Source: Kryptolebias marmoratus | Lineage: Eukaryota > Chordata > Actinopteri > Cyprinodontiformes > Rivulidae | Assembly (NCBI RefSeq): GCF_001649575.2 | Contig: NC_051451.1 | Location: 19,097,186-19,161,185, forward strand | Direction of reading: 5' to 3' | DNA length: 64,000 nt | Shown: in pieces, positions 1-10,311 of the stretch | Position numbering within the stretch: the stretch's first letter is position 1 | Layout of the letters: the number at the start of each line of letters is the position of its first letter | Position numbers and translations under genes: made by a program | The notes under the pieces: model-generated | What the model saw: only the letters and a program-made list of their open reading frames with translations | The model's database searches: none | What the model was told of the DNA's origin: nothing

Positions 1-2269
1 ATATTCAGATGAAGGAATTAAAAGTGCATTGGAGCCCTAATTACTGCAGAAATTTTAAAATCATTTCAAATGTTAATTTAGCATTATAAAAACTATATAT
101 TTTGGTGTACAAAGTAGATAGTCATATATCAGCTAGTTTCACTGTTAAAAAAAAATCAGTAACAAACCAGAAGCTGGCTGAAGAGTGTGCTAAAGCTGCC
201 AAATGTTTTTTTGAAGGGGGGAATCAAACACGGTACAAAAGGTGTGTTAAAGATGTTAAATGTGATTTTTGTCAGGTCTGTCATGATTAACAGAAAGTGG
301 TTTTATGTCCTAATAAAACATAAATACAAAACAAACAACCAAAAAACAGCAGGGATGAAAATCTGCACAGCAATGAACCTACACTGCCACCCAGTGGTAG
401 AAGAGGAAAACTGTTTAGAATAACTAAATAATGGAAATGTTGACAGTCGTTGGCACACACTGACAAAAACAAGCTAGAAAATGTTCATACAACTCCAGAT
501 TTATGTGAGATCCAATAAATAAACAGAGATATGTACTAATGTATGATGTAAGGTCAGTGTTGATCTAAGTTGTTTTATCTAAACACATTTTATGTTGGTT
601 TCAAACATGGTAGCAAAAATGGGCCTTTACAACATCAGTTTTTTAAAGAAAAATAATTCCCTTTAACTATTGGCAGATGAAAGAGGAAACGTGCAAAATC
701 TATGTAAATTTAAACAAAATACACTTATTAAAAATGTAACAATTCAGCAGATATTAAAAAGAGATATGAAAAGATCACAGTGGTGTGTTAAATAACACTC
801 AGACATGACATGTCGAACGATTGTTTTATTTTTTATTTTTAAGTGGAAGATGATGGATAGGACTATAAAATAAGGAGCAGACAAATTGTTCAACAAGTTT
901 CAAACACAAAAAAAAAGACGGCCAGAGACTAAAGTTCGGAAAGCTTTACAAAATGTGCAAAAAGATAAGAAATGTTAAGGTCTGCTACGTAATGATCAGA
1001 GATACAATAAATGATGCCAGGCGAGTTCAGAGCACCCACATGGGCGAGGACATCCCAGTTCATTCTACAGGTTTTTGCACATAAACGAAACCAGTTAAGA
1101 TTTAACATTTATATTTAAGGATTTAACACCAAACGTGACTGTATTCTGCAGGTTCGATGAAGGTAGATATCCTTAAAAGACAAAGTTTTAAACGAAGATC
1201 CTGTGTGATCTCTTAGCACTCAGAGTATACATTAGGGGCGTCTCTCGGCTACTATCACGCCAAATTTTAGCTCAGTATCTGTAAAATTGACTGAGTTGTA
1301 GCCATTTTTGTGTCTGCTAAGGTCAATCAGATGCAGCAGCCATCTTGAATTAATTAATGTACCTCTACTGTGAGCATTTGTTTATGTTAGGTGATTAACA
1401 ATTTCTAAAAAGTGCTTTATTCAAAACCTTACTAAAATATAAACAAGATCAAAATATTCAAAGTGAAAATGTTTATATGTGTGTTTTACTAAGAGATCCT
1501 TTCTCTCCAAGTCTCATGTAGACAAAGAAACATTAGTAGGACATTTTGTACACACGGGAAGCGGAGTTTAACTTTAAGGAGGGCAAAGGCTAAAAAACCT
1601 TATCCTGTCAAAAATAAATACCCTCACATCCCTAACAAAATCATAATGATTAAAAAAAAAAAAGTGAAAATGTGGTCAAATGGCTGCTCACTTCGATAAA
1701 TTCATTATTTCTATCAGCACTAAATGTTTAAAGAGTGATTATAATGATAGACAACTATAAACGTAGTTCACCCAACATTTAATAAGCTGGTTTCACAGTA
1801 TAATCCATCTGAAAGTTGTTTAAATGTAAACAAAAGGCTTTTTATACCCAACAAACATGATCCACGATGATGTGAAATAGTTTTTTTCAGATCGACACTA
1901 AACGATTAGCCATGATGTCTGAAAGTGTTGTAAAAATATGTGCAAATACTCAAACGGCCTGCTGGGAAAAAACATTAACTTCAGAGTAACGACGCAGCAC
2001 AAATAATAAAAGACAACTGGCATATTTGATCAATACGTTTCATCTATCTGTTTTTAAGTGTTAGTACCATTTAAATATTAAATATTTTATAGATAAAAAC
2101 TATCAGCCAGTTTGAAACCTTCCAAAGGTCTGCTGTAAAATTAAACAAGTTTCTTCAACATAAAAAAGATAAAATAATAAAGACGATAAATCCTACAAAC
2201 TGTCGTCTACAACTTTTGTCACAAACAAAACGTTTGTGTGGGTTCCCACGCGTGCTTCAGGGTTTGCCT
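1..2269. other. AT-rich flank, probable 3' UTR of the C2H2 gene plus intergenic DNA
   Basis: I see no convincing coding region here. The part next to 2270 is expected to be the 3' UTR of the minus-strand zinc-finger gene. Minus-strand AATAAA signals lie at about 1416-1421 and 835-847, so the UTR could be 0.85 to 1.4 kb, but no signal is clearly preferred. A copy of the window's dispersed repeat sits at 1213-1357. The small open frames at 102-472 are short, AT-rich and show no recognisable domain. Confidence 0.4.
1213..1357 (-). repeat. Dispersed repeat family A, copy 1
   Basis: One of about eight copies of a moderately diverged repeat in this window. Taking the orientation that reads 'gcaaaatatct ... 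ggattttaatgaaactct ... agatggccgcc ... cagtagctgagagt' as plus, this copy is reversed. It shows the shared blocks 'actgagttgtagccattt' and 'cagcagccatcttgaatt'. It has no open frame and I cannot assign it to a named class. Confidence 0.6.
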
Positions 2270-3786
2270 TCATGTCGAATGTTTTACTACAAACATCACA
2301 ACCAACGGTTTTTCTTCTTTGTGGGTAATCATGTGTGTTTTCAGGTGAATCTTTTGGCTGAACGTTTTGCCACACAAGCCGCAGCTGAACGGTTTCTCCC
2401 CTGTGTGCACTCTCATGTGCTTCCTCAGGTCGGTCTTCAGGATGAATCGCTTGCAGCAAACGTCGCAGCTGAACTGCTTCTCCCCGGTGTGGATTTTGAT
2501 GTGCGCGTCGAGGTTTCCCTTCGAGACGAAGGTTTTCCCGCAGACGTCACAGCCGAAGTGCTTCTCTCCCGTGTGGATTCTCATGTGCGTCGTCAGGTTT
2601 CCCTTTAGGATGAACGTTTTGCCGCAGATATCGCACCCAAAGTGTTTCTCTCCTTTGTGGATTCTCATGTGCGCGTTGAGGTTTCCCTTGATGCTGAACG
2701 TTTTGCCGCAGACGTCGCAGCCGAACAGCTTCTCTCCCGTGTGAATCCTCATGTGCACGTTAAGATTCGCCTTCACGTTGAACGTCTTGCCGCAAACGTC
2801 ACAGACGAACGGTTTGTCTCCTTTGTGGATTATCATGTGTCTGTTAATGTGCGCCTTCTGTCTGAACGTCTTGCCGCAGAAGACGCAGCTGAACGGTTTC
2901 TCTCCCGTGTGCACTTTCACGTGCTTCTTTAGATCGGTCTTTTCAATAAATCTTTTACAGCAAACGCCACAACTGAAGTGTTTCTCTCCGGTGTGGATCC
3001 GCATGTGTCTGTTGAGGCTTCCCTTTACACTGAAAGTTTTCCCGCACACGTCACAATCAAACGGCCCCTCCCCTGTGAGGAGTTTCACATCAATATTAGA
3101 AAGTGTCTTTTGATTAAATACGTCACCATGAACATCATCATCAAGTGGTTTGTCTCCTGTGTGAACTTCCATCTGTGACTCTACATTTGGCTTCACTGTG
3201 GGGCACTTCTTGGTACCCAAACAGGAGGAGGAACCTTTCTCTGAACGGTCTGTTGTGTGTTTTGGGCAGGTAAAAGGTTGTTTGGCAGTGTTGCTTCCTA
3301 CATCACTAAATTCATCTGATTCAGGCACTTCGGTCTCCTTAAAACCACCGTTATTGTCTTCACTTTCAGGTCCATAATCTGATAAAGGGATCTGCCAGTC
3401 TTCATAATTAGAATTATCAACATTAATGACTTCAGTTTTGGCAAAGTCTGCAGCCTTTCTATCAGTCGTAAGTTTCACATGACTGATTGGACCAAGGTTT
3501 CTCACGTTATCTGAACCTCCAAAGGTGTTTTTCGCATCTTGTGTTTGTCCAGCAGATCTGCCGGTTGAAGGCTTCTTATCTTTGCAGTCTTCGGTTTTGT
3601 TCTTAAATATATCATCTTCACTTTTCACAGCAGCAACAGTGAACGGAAAGCTGGTTGTTACTCCACCCGGACTGGTCAAGAGTTCCTCTTCTTCCTCCTT
3701 AATGCAAAGTTCTGGGTCCTGATGGTGCAAACTGGAGCTCCATTCGTCGGGTTCTTCTTCTTTAATCACCAACATCTGCTGGACAT
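2270..3786 (-). CDS. C2H2 zinc-finger array protein (large terminal exon)
   Basis: This is a single large exon, typical of fish poly-zinc-finger genes. It begins after a minus-strand acceptor ('ttcccatgcag') in phase 1, so the upstream open sequence to 3853 is intron. The product starts DVQQMLVIKEEEPDEW, the acidic module common in fish zinc-finger proteins, followed by an acidic linker of about 230 residues. Nine regular C2H2 fingers follow with TGEKP-type linkers (about 3060 down to 2310). Two finger-like relics that have lost cysteines precede them. A tenth finger is broken: after KEEKP the frame shifts and stops at 2270, while finger residues (GCDVCSKTF) continue in another frame. Predicted role is sequence-specific nuclear DNA binding. 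There is no start codon in this exon's proper frame near its 5' end, so it needs an upstream exon. The only candidates seen are the THAP exons at 5249-6249, whose second exon has a phase-compatible donor. Confidence 0.85.
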
Positions 3787-3933
3787 CTGCATGGGAAATT
3801 GAAATATAAATATACATTTGGAAAAACTGTGACCATAAGAGCCCAAAAAACATTAGAAGTGGTACTTCTTTCTAAATCAAAGATGCTGATGGTCAGTTAG
3901 CTTGTTATTGTCAACCGCTCCCATAGACTAAAG

Positions 3934-4095
3934 GGGGATAATGTTTTGCCTGTGTCTGTGTGTTTATTTGTCTGCAGCATTAGCAAAACATCTTATAAAC
4001 CACTGGACGGATTTTAACAAAACTCTCATAAAGTAATCATTGGAATTAACCCATTAAAGATGGCCGCCTACACAGTCCATCTAATCAGCCCAAAA
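3934..4095 (+). repeat. Dispersed repeat family A, copy 2
   Basis: Plus-orientation partial copy lying in the gap between the C2H2 exon and the THAP exons. It has the blocks 'ttagcaaaacatcttataa', 'ccactggacggattttaac' and 'aaagatggccgcc'. If the THAP-C2H2 transcript is real, this copy is intronic. Confidence 0.6.
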
Positions 4096-4894
4096 GTTTA
4101 CTCAACTCCCGACAGACTGATAAATTTGAAAAAGGTCCTATTTATTTTAACTACTATTATTTACGCTGTATTTATTTTCATTCAATATCTTTAAAGTAAT
4201 AGAATAAGGAGGTCTAGAATGAAGATGTGTTTGTTGTTATTTACAAATTTTGGTTCAAATTTTGTATTCCCAGCGTCGAACATTACTTATTGTTCATTTT
4301 GAGTACGAGGTTTGTTTCGGTTTTGGTTTTAAAGAGAGGAATCATTTGAGAGAACTGCTGTCTCAATTCACACCAACAAAAATCATGATTTGCATGTTAG
4401 CAGGAAGCATACAGCCCTGCTACAGTTTTCTCCTTCGACCCATGAAATTTCAGTTTTTAAGAAGCGAAACCTACTTCTTCTGAGAGAAAACACACAATCA
4501 TATGACAAAAAAATTTCCAAAAAAAAAAAGGAACTGTGTTTCATCCATCAGTCTCAGTGTGGTCTGACATTTGTACATTTGTAGGGAAGTTTGCTGACTG
4601 AAATTTAAACCCTCATAACCCAAACTATGACTAAACTGAAGCGCTGAACTGCAGCAGGACTGCCAGAAAGAGGTTAAAACCTGGAATCTACAGTCACAAA
4701 TTTAACTAAAATGTCAGTAAAATTCGGCAGATCCAAACACATCATAAATGAGAACACATCCTTCAGTACATTGATGAGTCACAATAAATATTAAAATGAG
4801 TTCAAGTGATTATATAACTGGAAAACAACAAAAGTGTGTGTTTTTTTATCTGTTTATTTGTTTTATCTATTTCCTTTTTACTGTTTTTTTTCAA

Positions 4895-4973
4895 TCTATT
4901 GTACAGCACTTTGGCTACCCCTGTGGTTTTTAAAAATGTGCTATATAAATAAAGTTGATTGATTGATTGATTG
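4895..4973 (+). repeat. SINE/LINE-like 3' tail with (TTGA)n end
   Basis: The stretch reads 'gtacagcactttggct', then 'gtgctatataaataaagt' and ends in TTGATTGATTGATTG. This is the familiar 3' tail found at many fish retroposon ends. No body is recognisable upstream, so the copy is strongly 5' truncated. Confidence 0.55.
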
Positions 4974-5198
4974 TTGAGTAACTATCACTGGGTGGTGATT
5001 AGAGTAAGATTTATGTAGCTAAACTTCTCTCCATAAAGGCCTTAACAATTTAGTTCAATGTGCATGTAATTTGAAACTATTCATTTCAATATAATTTGGA
5101 GTAATTCTGTTTATACATGTTATAGCCTTTAAAAATACACTTTCAAAAAATACTATAAGAAAACAGACACACAAATTGACAACAGTAAATTAAATATA

Positions 5199-6249
5199 TC
5201 AGTTTATTGCTGAATTCAGTTCAACAACCAGAACATGCATGTTATTACCTTTACTTCTGTGAAGCTGCTCTTCAAGAGAATCAGCCGCACTCCTCGCACT
5301 TCTTGTACCGCCAGGTTTCACTTTATACGGCGTCGCAGCAAACACTGTCAGAGGGGCTGCAGAAGAGGACGGAGACGACTCGAATATTTGATTGGTTACT
5401 TGGGACTCTGGTGGTGATGGGTCATCGATCTCAGGCTGCAGTCCTTCTTCTACGATATTTAAGCTGTCATCGCAAGAGTCTAGCAGCTGAAAGAAAGTAT
5501 AAAAATTAGCCTCGCTATGTAGAGAAAAGTCAATACTAATCGTTTTTTTAATCAGAACTGGGAACATCCCTGGGATCCCCCAACATGTAAACAACATGTT
5601 TATTCACATAGTTCTTATTTTTCTGCTGCATGTTCAAATATGCATCAGTTTTCTAATGCGATTTGTTTAAATTAGGTATTTGATGCCCTAAAAATACCAT
5701 CATTGTGTGTGGAGGAGGAAGTGGGCGGGGCTTGTAGCCAAACACAAAACCAAATATTATAGCTTCACTGTCGAACAACGGGTGTCCTTCGCTAAAAAAT
5801 TGACATGTCGATTAAAAAGGGGGCCTTGTTCTCATTGTTGTTGACTATAAGAGAGGCTTTACCGCAGATGCAGACACAGTAGGGCTAGCTGATTGGATGG
5901 AGCTCATAAATCCGTCTGTTCGGGGATCATTCTCGGCCGTAGCGGCGGATGATCCAGCGGTCCTGCGGGTTCCTGCGGGGTATATCGTTGGAACTTGAAA
6001 GTCGTCTTTTAATTCCAGTTTCTGGACGGCACGCATGGACCAGGCCAGGTGGTTTTTGTAGCAACCTGGCTCGAAATGATCGCTGCAGATCTTCGACGAA
6101 GAGACCTGGCCGTCCCAGTCCGCCCTGGTCCTCCTCACGAACCGCTTCCACGCGCCTACCGTCGCCAAATCATCCGGGAAGCCGTGCAGCGTTCTCACGT
6201 ACGGCTCAGACGTCTTGCTGCAGCCGTACACAATGCAAGTAAACACCAT
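5199..6249 (-). CDS. THAP-domain protein (two exons; may splice on to the C2H2 exon)
   Basis: Exon 1 is 6249-5863 (129 codons, phase 0, donor gcg|gtaaag) and exon 2 runs from 5486 (acceptor tttctttcag). Residues 1-90 form a THAP domain, a C2CH zinc-binding DNA-recognition fold. C5, C10, C55 and H58 fit the C-x2-4-C-x35-50-C-x2-H pattern, with W34, F59 and the closing QVPTIYP motif at 85-91 (canonical AVPTIF). The rest is a low-complexity acidic and serine-rich linker. Read to its own stop at 5199, the protein is 224 residues. An AATAAA at 5208-5203, overlapping the last codons, could end that transcript. Alternatively a donor at 5249 (aaag|gtaata, phase 1) joins in frame to the C2H2 exon at 3786, giving 713 residues. 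The sequence allows both and does not show which is used. Nuclear DNA binding is inferred from the family. Confidence 0.8.
5203..5208 (-). promoter_or_regulatory. Candidate internal poly(A) signal
   Basis: On the minus strand the last codons of the short THAP reading frame read GCA-ATA-AAC-TGA, embedding AATAAA. A T/GT-rich element (tgtgtgtctgttttctt) follows about 35-50 bases downstream, as expected for a cleavage site. Use of this signal would yield the THAP-only form and prevent splicing to the zinc-finger exon. Confidence 0.45.
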
Positions 6250-6348
6250 TGAAGGACGAATTCAAATACAAACACACGAAAAAGGGCCAAAATCACGTAG
6301 CGCTGCTAGCTTGTAGCTTTAGAAGTTGTTGTCATGTATTTCCGGCAT

Positions 6349-6430
6349 TTTTCTTCTTCTTCGTGGATTTTAACGGAGGTTGGGAACCAGCGAGAGAGGA
6401 GGGTTAGCGCCACCTTCTGCTCCGGAGCAT
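6349..6430 (-). mobile_element. LINE 3' tail, (GAA)n-ended fragment
   Basis: On the minus strand the fragment reads 'ggtggcgctaaccctcc', then 'tggttcccaacctccgtt' and ends GAAGAAGAAGAA. It resembles the 3' end of the LINE at 61840 onwards ('ggtggcggtaatgcac', 'ccaaccgccaataaaa', GAA repeats). Only the tail is present, so this is a 5'-truncated copy. It lies about 100 bp upstream of the THAP start codon. Confidence 0.6.
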
Positions 6431-6667
6431 ACTATCAGTCAAATTAACTAATAAAACCAAAGAATATCTCTTATAAAAAATGTGATAGTTATCTTCTGAA
6501 TACCAAGCTTTTACAGCTTTTAAAGTCTGACTTCATAAATTGCTTTGGACATTTTATAATAGTGGGTTATAGTTTCTTGAACCTATTATTTTGAGTGTGC
6601 TATTCAAGTTTAAGTGCCCTTACGATATACTGTTACAAGTTGCTTCTACCTGCTGTTATTTACCTTC

Positions 6668-7250
6668 TGCTCCTGGTGGTGGGTGATAATGTTTTTTCCT
6701 GTGTGTGTGTGTTTGTTTCTGTCTGTTAGTAAAATATCTCTACAACAACTGGGTGAAATTTGATTAAACTTGCAGAAAGTAATCCTTGTATTTGCGTCTA
6801 CAGCTGGTTAACTTTTGGAGTCAACGTGATTCAAGATGGCTATCACAGACAACTGACCTTAACAAACACAAAAAAGGCTGCAAACTTGGTCAGTATTACA
6901 TATATTGACCTAAAATTGTGGCAGCAGCTGAGACTGAGCACTAATAAATTGCACAAGATCTTTGTTTAAAATTTTGCCATGAGCTATTTGGAGTCAACTG
7001 TCTGTTGGCAAAATATCTTATGAACCACTGGATGGATTTTAATGACATGTTCAGTAAGTATCCACTGGATATACATCAACAACCAGTTAACTTTTGGAGA
7101 TGGCCACCACAACCAACTGACCTCAGGCAACACAAAAATGGCTATAAATCAGTCCATTTTACAGATACTGAGCTCAGATTTGGTGCAGTAGTAGCTGGAG
7201 GTCAGTCACAACACATACTCCAAGCAATATTGCATGAGATTGTGCACAAT
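6668..7250 (+). repeat. Dispersed repeat family A, two tandem units (copy 3)
   Basis: Two successive units in plus orientation, about 6668-6960 and 6990-7250. Both carry the 'aaaatatct', 'ggtgaaatttgattaaac / ggatggattttaatgaca', 'aacttttggag' and 'caacacaaaaatggct' blocks. The tandem layout recurs at 60545-61175, so the full element may be a dimer or contain an internal repeat. Confidence 0.6.
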
Positions 7251-7261
7251 GCTTTTTTTTT

Positions 7262-7625
7262 TTTTTCAAGGTTTGGCCAAAATGGCTACAACGTCATTTC
7301 TCAACATAAGTCTTAAAGTGAGGAGGAATGGGACCAAATTCCAGCAAGCTATTGTAAGAAGCTTGTGGAATAAGACCAAAATTGTTTGGCCCAAGTCATA
7401 CAGATTAAAGGCATTAGTACTAACAAGTATATAAAGTTATGACTTTGAAGAATGTAATAAAATATTCTCCAACTCATTATTTGAGCAGACAGCAAATAGA
7501 AACACGTTTGGGAATCCGAGCTGACCTAAATCATGATCGATTTAGTCTTACTGAATGTCAGACAGCAGGGGAAAAAGGGGTTATGTGTTTTTATACATGT
7601 ATGTAAACATCTGGTTTCAACTTTT
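7262..7625 (+). mobile_element. Tc1-like transposon, 3' remnant
   Basis: The sequence matches my memory of the 3' third of fish Tc1-like elements: 'ccagcaagctattgt', 'gaagcttgtgga', 'cccaagtcatacag', 'aaaggca', 'ttatgactttgaag', and a terminal block 'catctggtttcaact'. The transposase C-terminal frame stops at about 7434. The 5' TIR and the catalytic region are missing, so it is immobile. Confidence 0.6.
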
Positions 7626-7934
7626 TAAATAGTCAACAGATCTTGTGCATGAATCCTATCAAGTTTTTCTAAGAGGGTACATGTTTCATTCTGCTGTACA
7701 GCTCTGAAAACCACAGGGAAGAGTAAATTTTATCATAATTAAATAATAATTCACAGCAAAATAGCACAGCAGGTAGAAAGCCCGTCATTGTATAGCTGAC
7801 AAATGATGTCTAAAGTGAGTTTGATCGTATTTTACAGGCAAGTCTGGCTGGCAATTTTAAGACTGAAGTGTATTTTTTGGTTGAGGACACTAGAGGGAGT
7901 CTTCTCCTCAGTCTTCAAAATTTGGTTGCTTAGT

Positions 7935-8188
7935 CAGTGGTTCCCAAAATTGGAGTATGGACCACTATGGATCATGCAACACCAATCAAATAAAATTTAT
8001 AAGCTTGCTAATAGCATATTTTTATTATAATTGTCATTAAAATAAACACAATACTCATAAATATAAAAAGTATAGAGGTCTGTTTGTGTTTTTAGCAAAG
8101 TTTGTACTTAAACTGGTGATAGTTGGAGTCGCAGGCTTCTGCTTCTATCATTTTGTGAGTCGAAAGCTGAAAAGTTTGGGAACCACTG
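7935..8188. mobile_element. hAT-type MITE, 254 bp
   Basis: The element starts CAGTGGTTCCCAAA and ends TTTGGGAACCACTG, a perfect 14-bp terminal inverted repeat of hAT type. There is no coding capacity. The flanks (tgcttagt / ctttaagt) could be a diverged 8-bp target duplication but match only partly. Confidence 0.7.
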
Positions 8189-8329
8189 CTTTAAGTGACT
8201 GTTCAGAAAACCTAAAGCGTCTATAAATTACCTGTGAATCCAAACAACCAAATGAGAGGTAAATAAATGTTTAATCAAAGGTAAAATTGGAGGGAAAAAA
8301 GAACCTCAGACTCCCAGACAGTCCCTCCC

Positions 8330-8357
8330 ACACAAACACACACACACACACACACAC
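8330..8357. repeat. (CA)n microsatellite
   Basis: A CA run with one interruption (cacaaacaca) in intergenic DNA. Confidence 0.9.
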
Positions 8358-8946
8358 TGGCTGTAAACACAAACAGTCCACACATCTGGATTTCAGCACC
8401 AATCTTTAGGTTCTGTCACTGGGTTCTCTGCTCCTCTCGCTAAATTTATCAGGGCTTGCCGTCACGTGTGTTTCTCATATTTCTGCCGGCTGATGAGACT
8501 CGCTAAGAATAGCGCAGACACAGATTAACACGGGGGGCTTCCTGCTCTCCCTTTAATTCTTTCACGAAGCGATTCATATGTAACCATTATGGCTACGACC
8601 TTCCACTTTTTCTGTGCGAGCGCCTTGATCTTTTCCCCACTCTATCTCCTCTGATCCCGTTTATTGTAGTGTTTGGAACAGAGAGATTGCCCACAGAAAA
8701 CAGTTTGAAGGCGAGGACGACAAGGGAGTCGCCTCCTTTTGTGACTCCCAAATGTCATATCTAATCCCAGGATGATGCAGGATCTCCTGGATATAAGGGG
8801 TTATCCCTCGGAAAGAAGAAGAAGGGTGATATAGCAACTAAAACCCAGTCTGCTTATTGACAGGATGGTTAGTGGCTTTGAATTGATGCCGTCGCTCGTC
8901 TGTCTGATTAGCTGTGTCCTGAAAGTGCTGATGTGTATATGTTACC

Positions 8947-9011
8947 AGCCCAGGTTATCTCAGGTAGAGTTTGATTACAAGCCCAGGTTATCTCGGGCAG
9001 AGTTTGATTAC
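8947..9011 (+). repeat. Tandem duplication of a 33-bp unit
   Basis: Two near-identical copies starting 'agcccaggttatctc' and ending 'agagtttgattac', differing at a few bases. They lie between genes. Confidence 0.8.
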
Positions 9012-9789
9012 TTTCTCCCAAAAAAAAAACAACCTAAATAAACACGTAAGATAACCAAATGCCAATGCAAACACACTTGACAGTTGCAGCAATGCAATCA
9101 AACTAAACCAAGGACGTAGAGTCCAGCACACCTGTTGAAGATAAATAACAGCACGGATCAAATTTTATGATCCGGTCACTGTAGTTGCTGTCATGAATGT
9201 TTTATTTGACCCTCTTACATTAGATTAAAAAAAACAGACAGACTTCAGATCATGTTATTTATCTGTTTAATTACATTTTGCTGAAGCGCTGCTTGAAGAG
9301 TTTGTGTATTATAATAAGAAACCGGTAATAAAATCAACCAGACTTGGAGTTATTCGGACATCATGATGATAAAATAATCTGTTTGGTTTTACCCCCATAT
9401 TCATCATCCTGTTGTTAGCTGAACTACCCACCACAGTGGCATATGACACAAGATTATGGGGTCTAAACAACAGCTGCCCTCCTATTTCTGCCTCTATGAC
9501 TGCAGCCAGTATTTATGGGTATTTATTAAGTGATCATCATGACTGAGAGCTGTATAAACATCCTAAAACTAGGAAAAAAAGAGCATAATTTCTCCCCAGA
9601 TATCTGACAAAACACTGGCTTATCTTAACTGTGAACAGCCTGTCTGTGATAACAAATACAACCTTTATTAAGGTGATTGGGAGGAGGAGGTTTGTGTGGA
9701 GCTATTGGCCTCAATAGGAAGTTGGGATATTAGGTGGTAAATAAAATCGTAAATAAATATTGCATTTAATAATTTACCTTAAATACAAT

Positions 9790-10311
9790 CACACTAAAAA
9801 CTGTTAGGTTAAGCTGCTGGGTTGTAGGTTAGGTTGGTTTGACTAAATATTGGGTCAAAAAGTTTGACCCAATGGTTGGAGATGAGCTGTGTAGTTCTTC
9901 GCAGTCCACCATTTTTAAGCCAGAAGTTGACCAAAATGGACCTGACTGGCTTTAGAATGTAATAAATATAAAGATAAGGCAGTAAAAACAACTTGTTAAA
10001 AGATATTTAACTTGGCTGGGTTTGTTAATAACTTTACGTCGGATTATGAAAATTAAACATTAGTTAGCTAGCTGATGCTAATAGCAGTTAGCACCAGCCA
10101 GCTAGGACCAGTTATTATCTAATAAGGCAGATTTTGGATTGTTCTTTTTAACAGAACTTTTTTTTTTTTACTCAACAAATCAATAATTTTAACCTAATTT
10201 TTGGTTAGAAAACTTAGCCAAGTAAGCTCTGTCAAACTGATAACCCAACTCTGCTTGGTCCAAAATTGACCAAATTTTGGGTTGTTTTTAACCCAGCAGT
10301 TTTTGTGTGTA
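9790..10311. mobile_element. MITE, about 520 bp, with CACACTAAAAACTG-type ends
   Basis: The left end reads 'cacactaaaaactg' followed by 'ctgctgggttg'. The right end on the other strand reads 'ctacacacaaaaactg' followed by 'ctgggttaaaaacaaccc'. The ends are therefore diverged inverted repeats. Internally there is a palindrome 'ttgggtcaaaaagtttgac' (9850-9873). There is no transposase frame. The superfamily is not certain. Confidence 0.55.

Larger units (their letters stand above)
8189..9789. other. Intergenic stretch without a gene
   Basis: I see no coding region. It contains a (CA)n run at 8330-8357 and two tandem 33-bp copies at 8947-9011 built on 'agcccaggttatctc'. The rest is ordinary AT-rich DNA. 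Confidence 0.4.

Noticed and set aside
2216..3178. Several plus-strand open frames opposite the zinc fingers
   Set aside because: They mirror the repetitive finger codons on the other strand and disappear outside the array.
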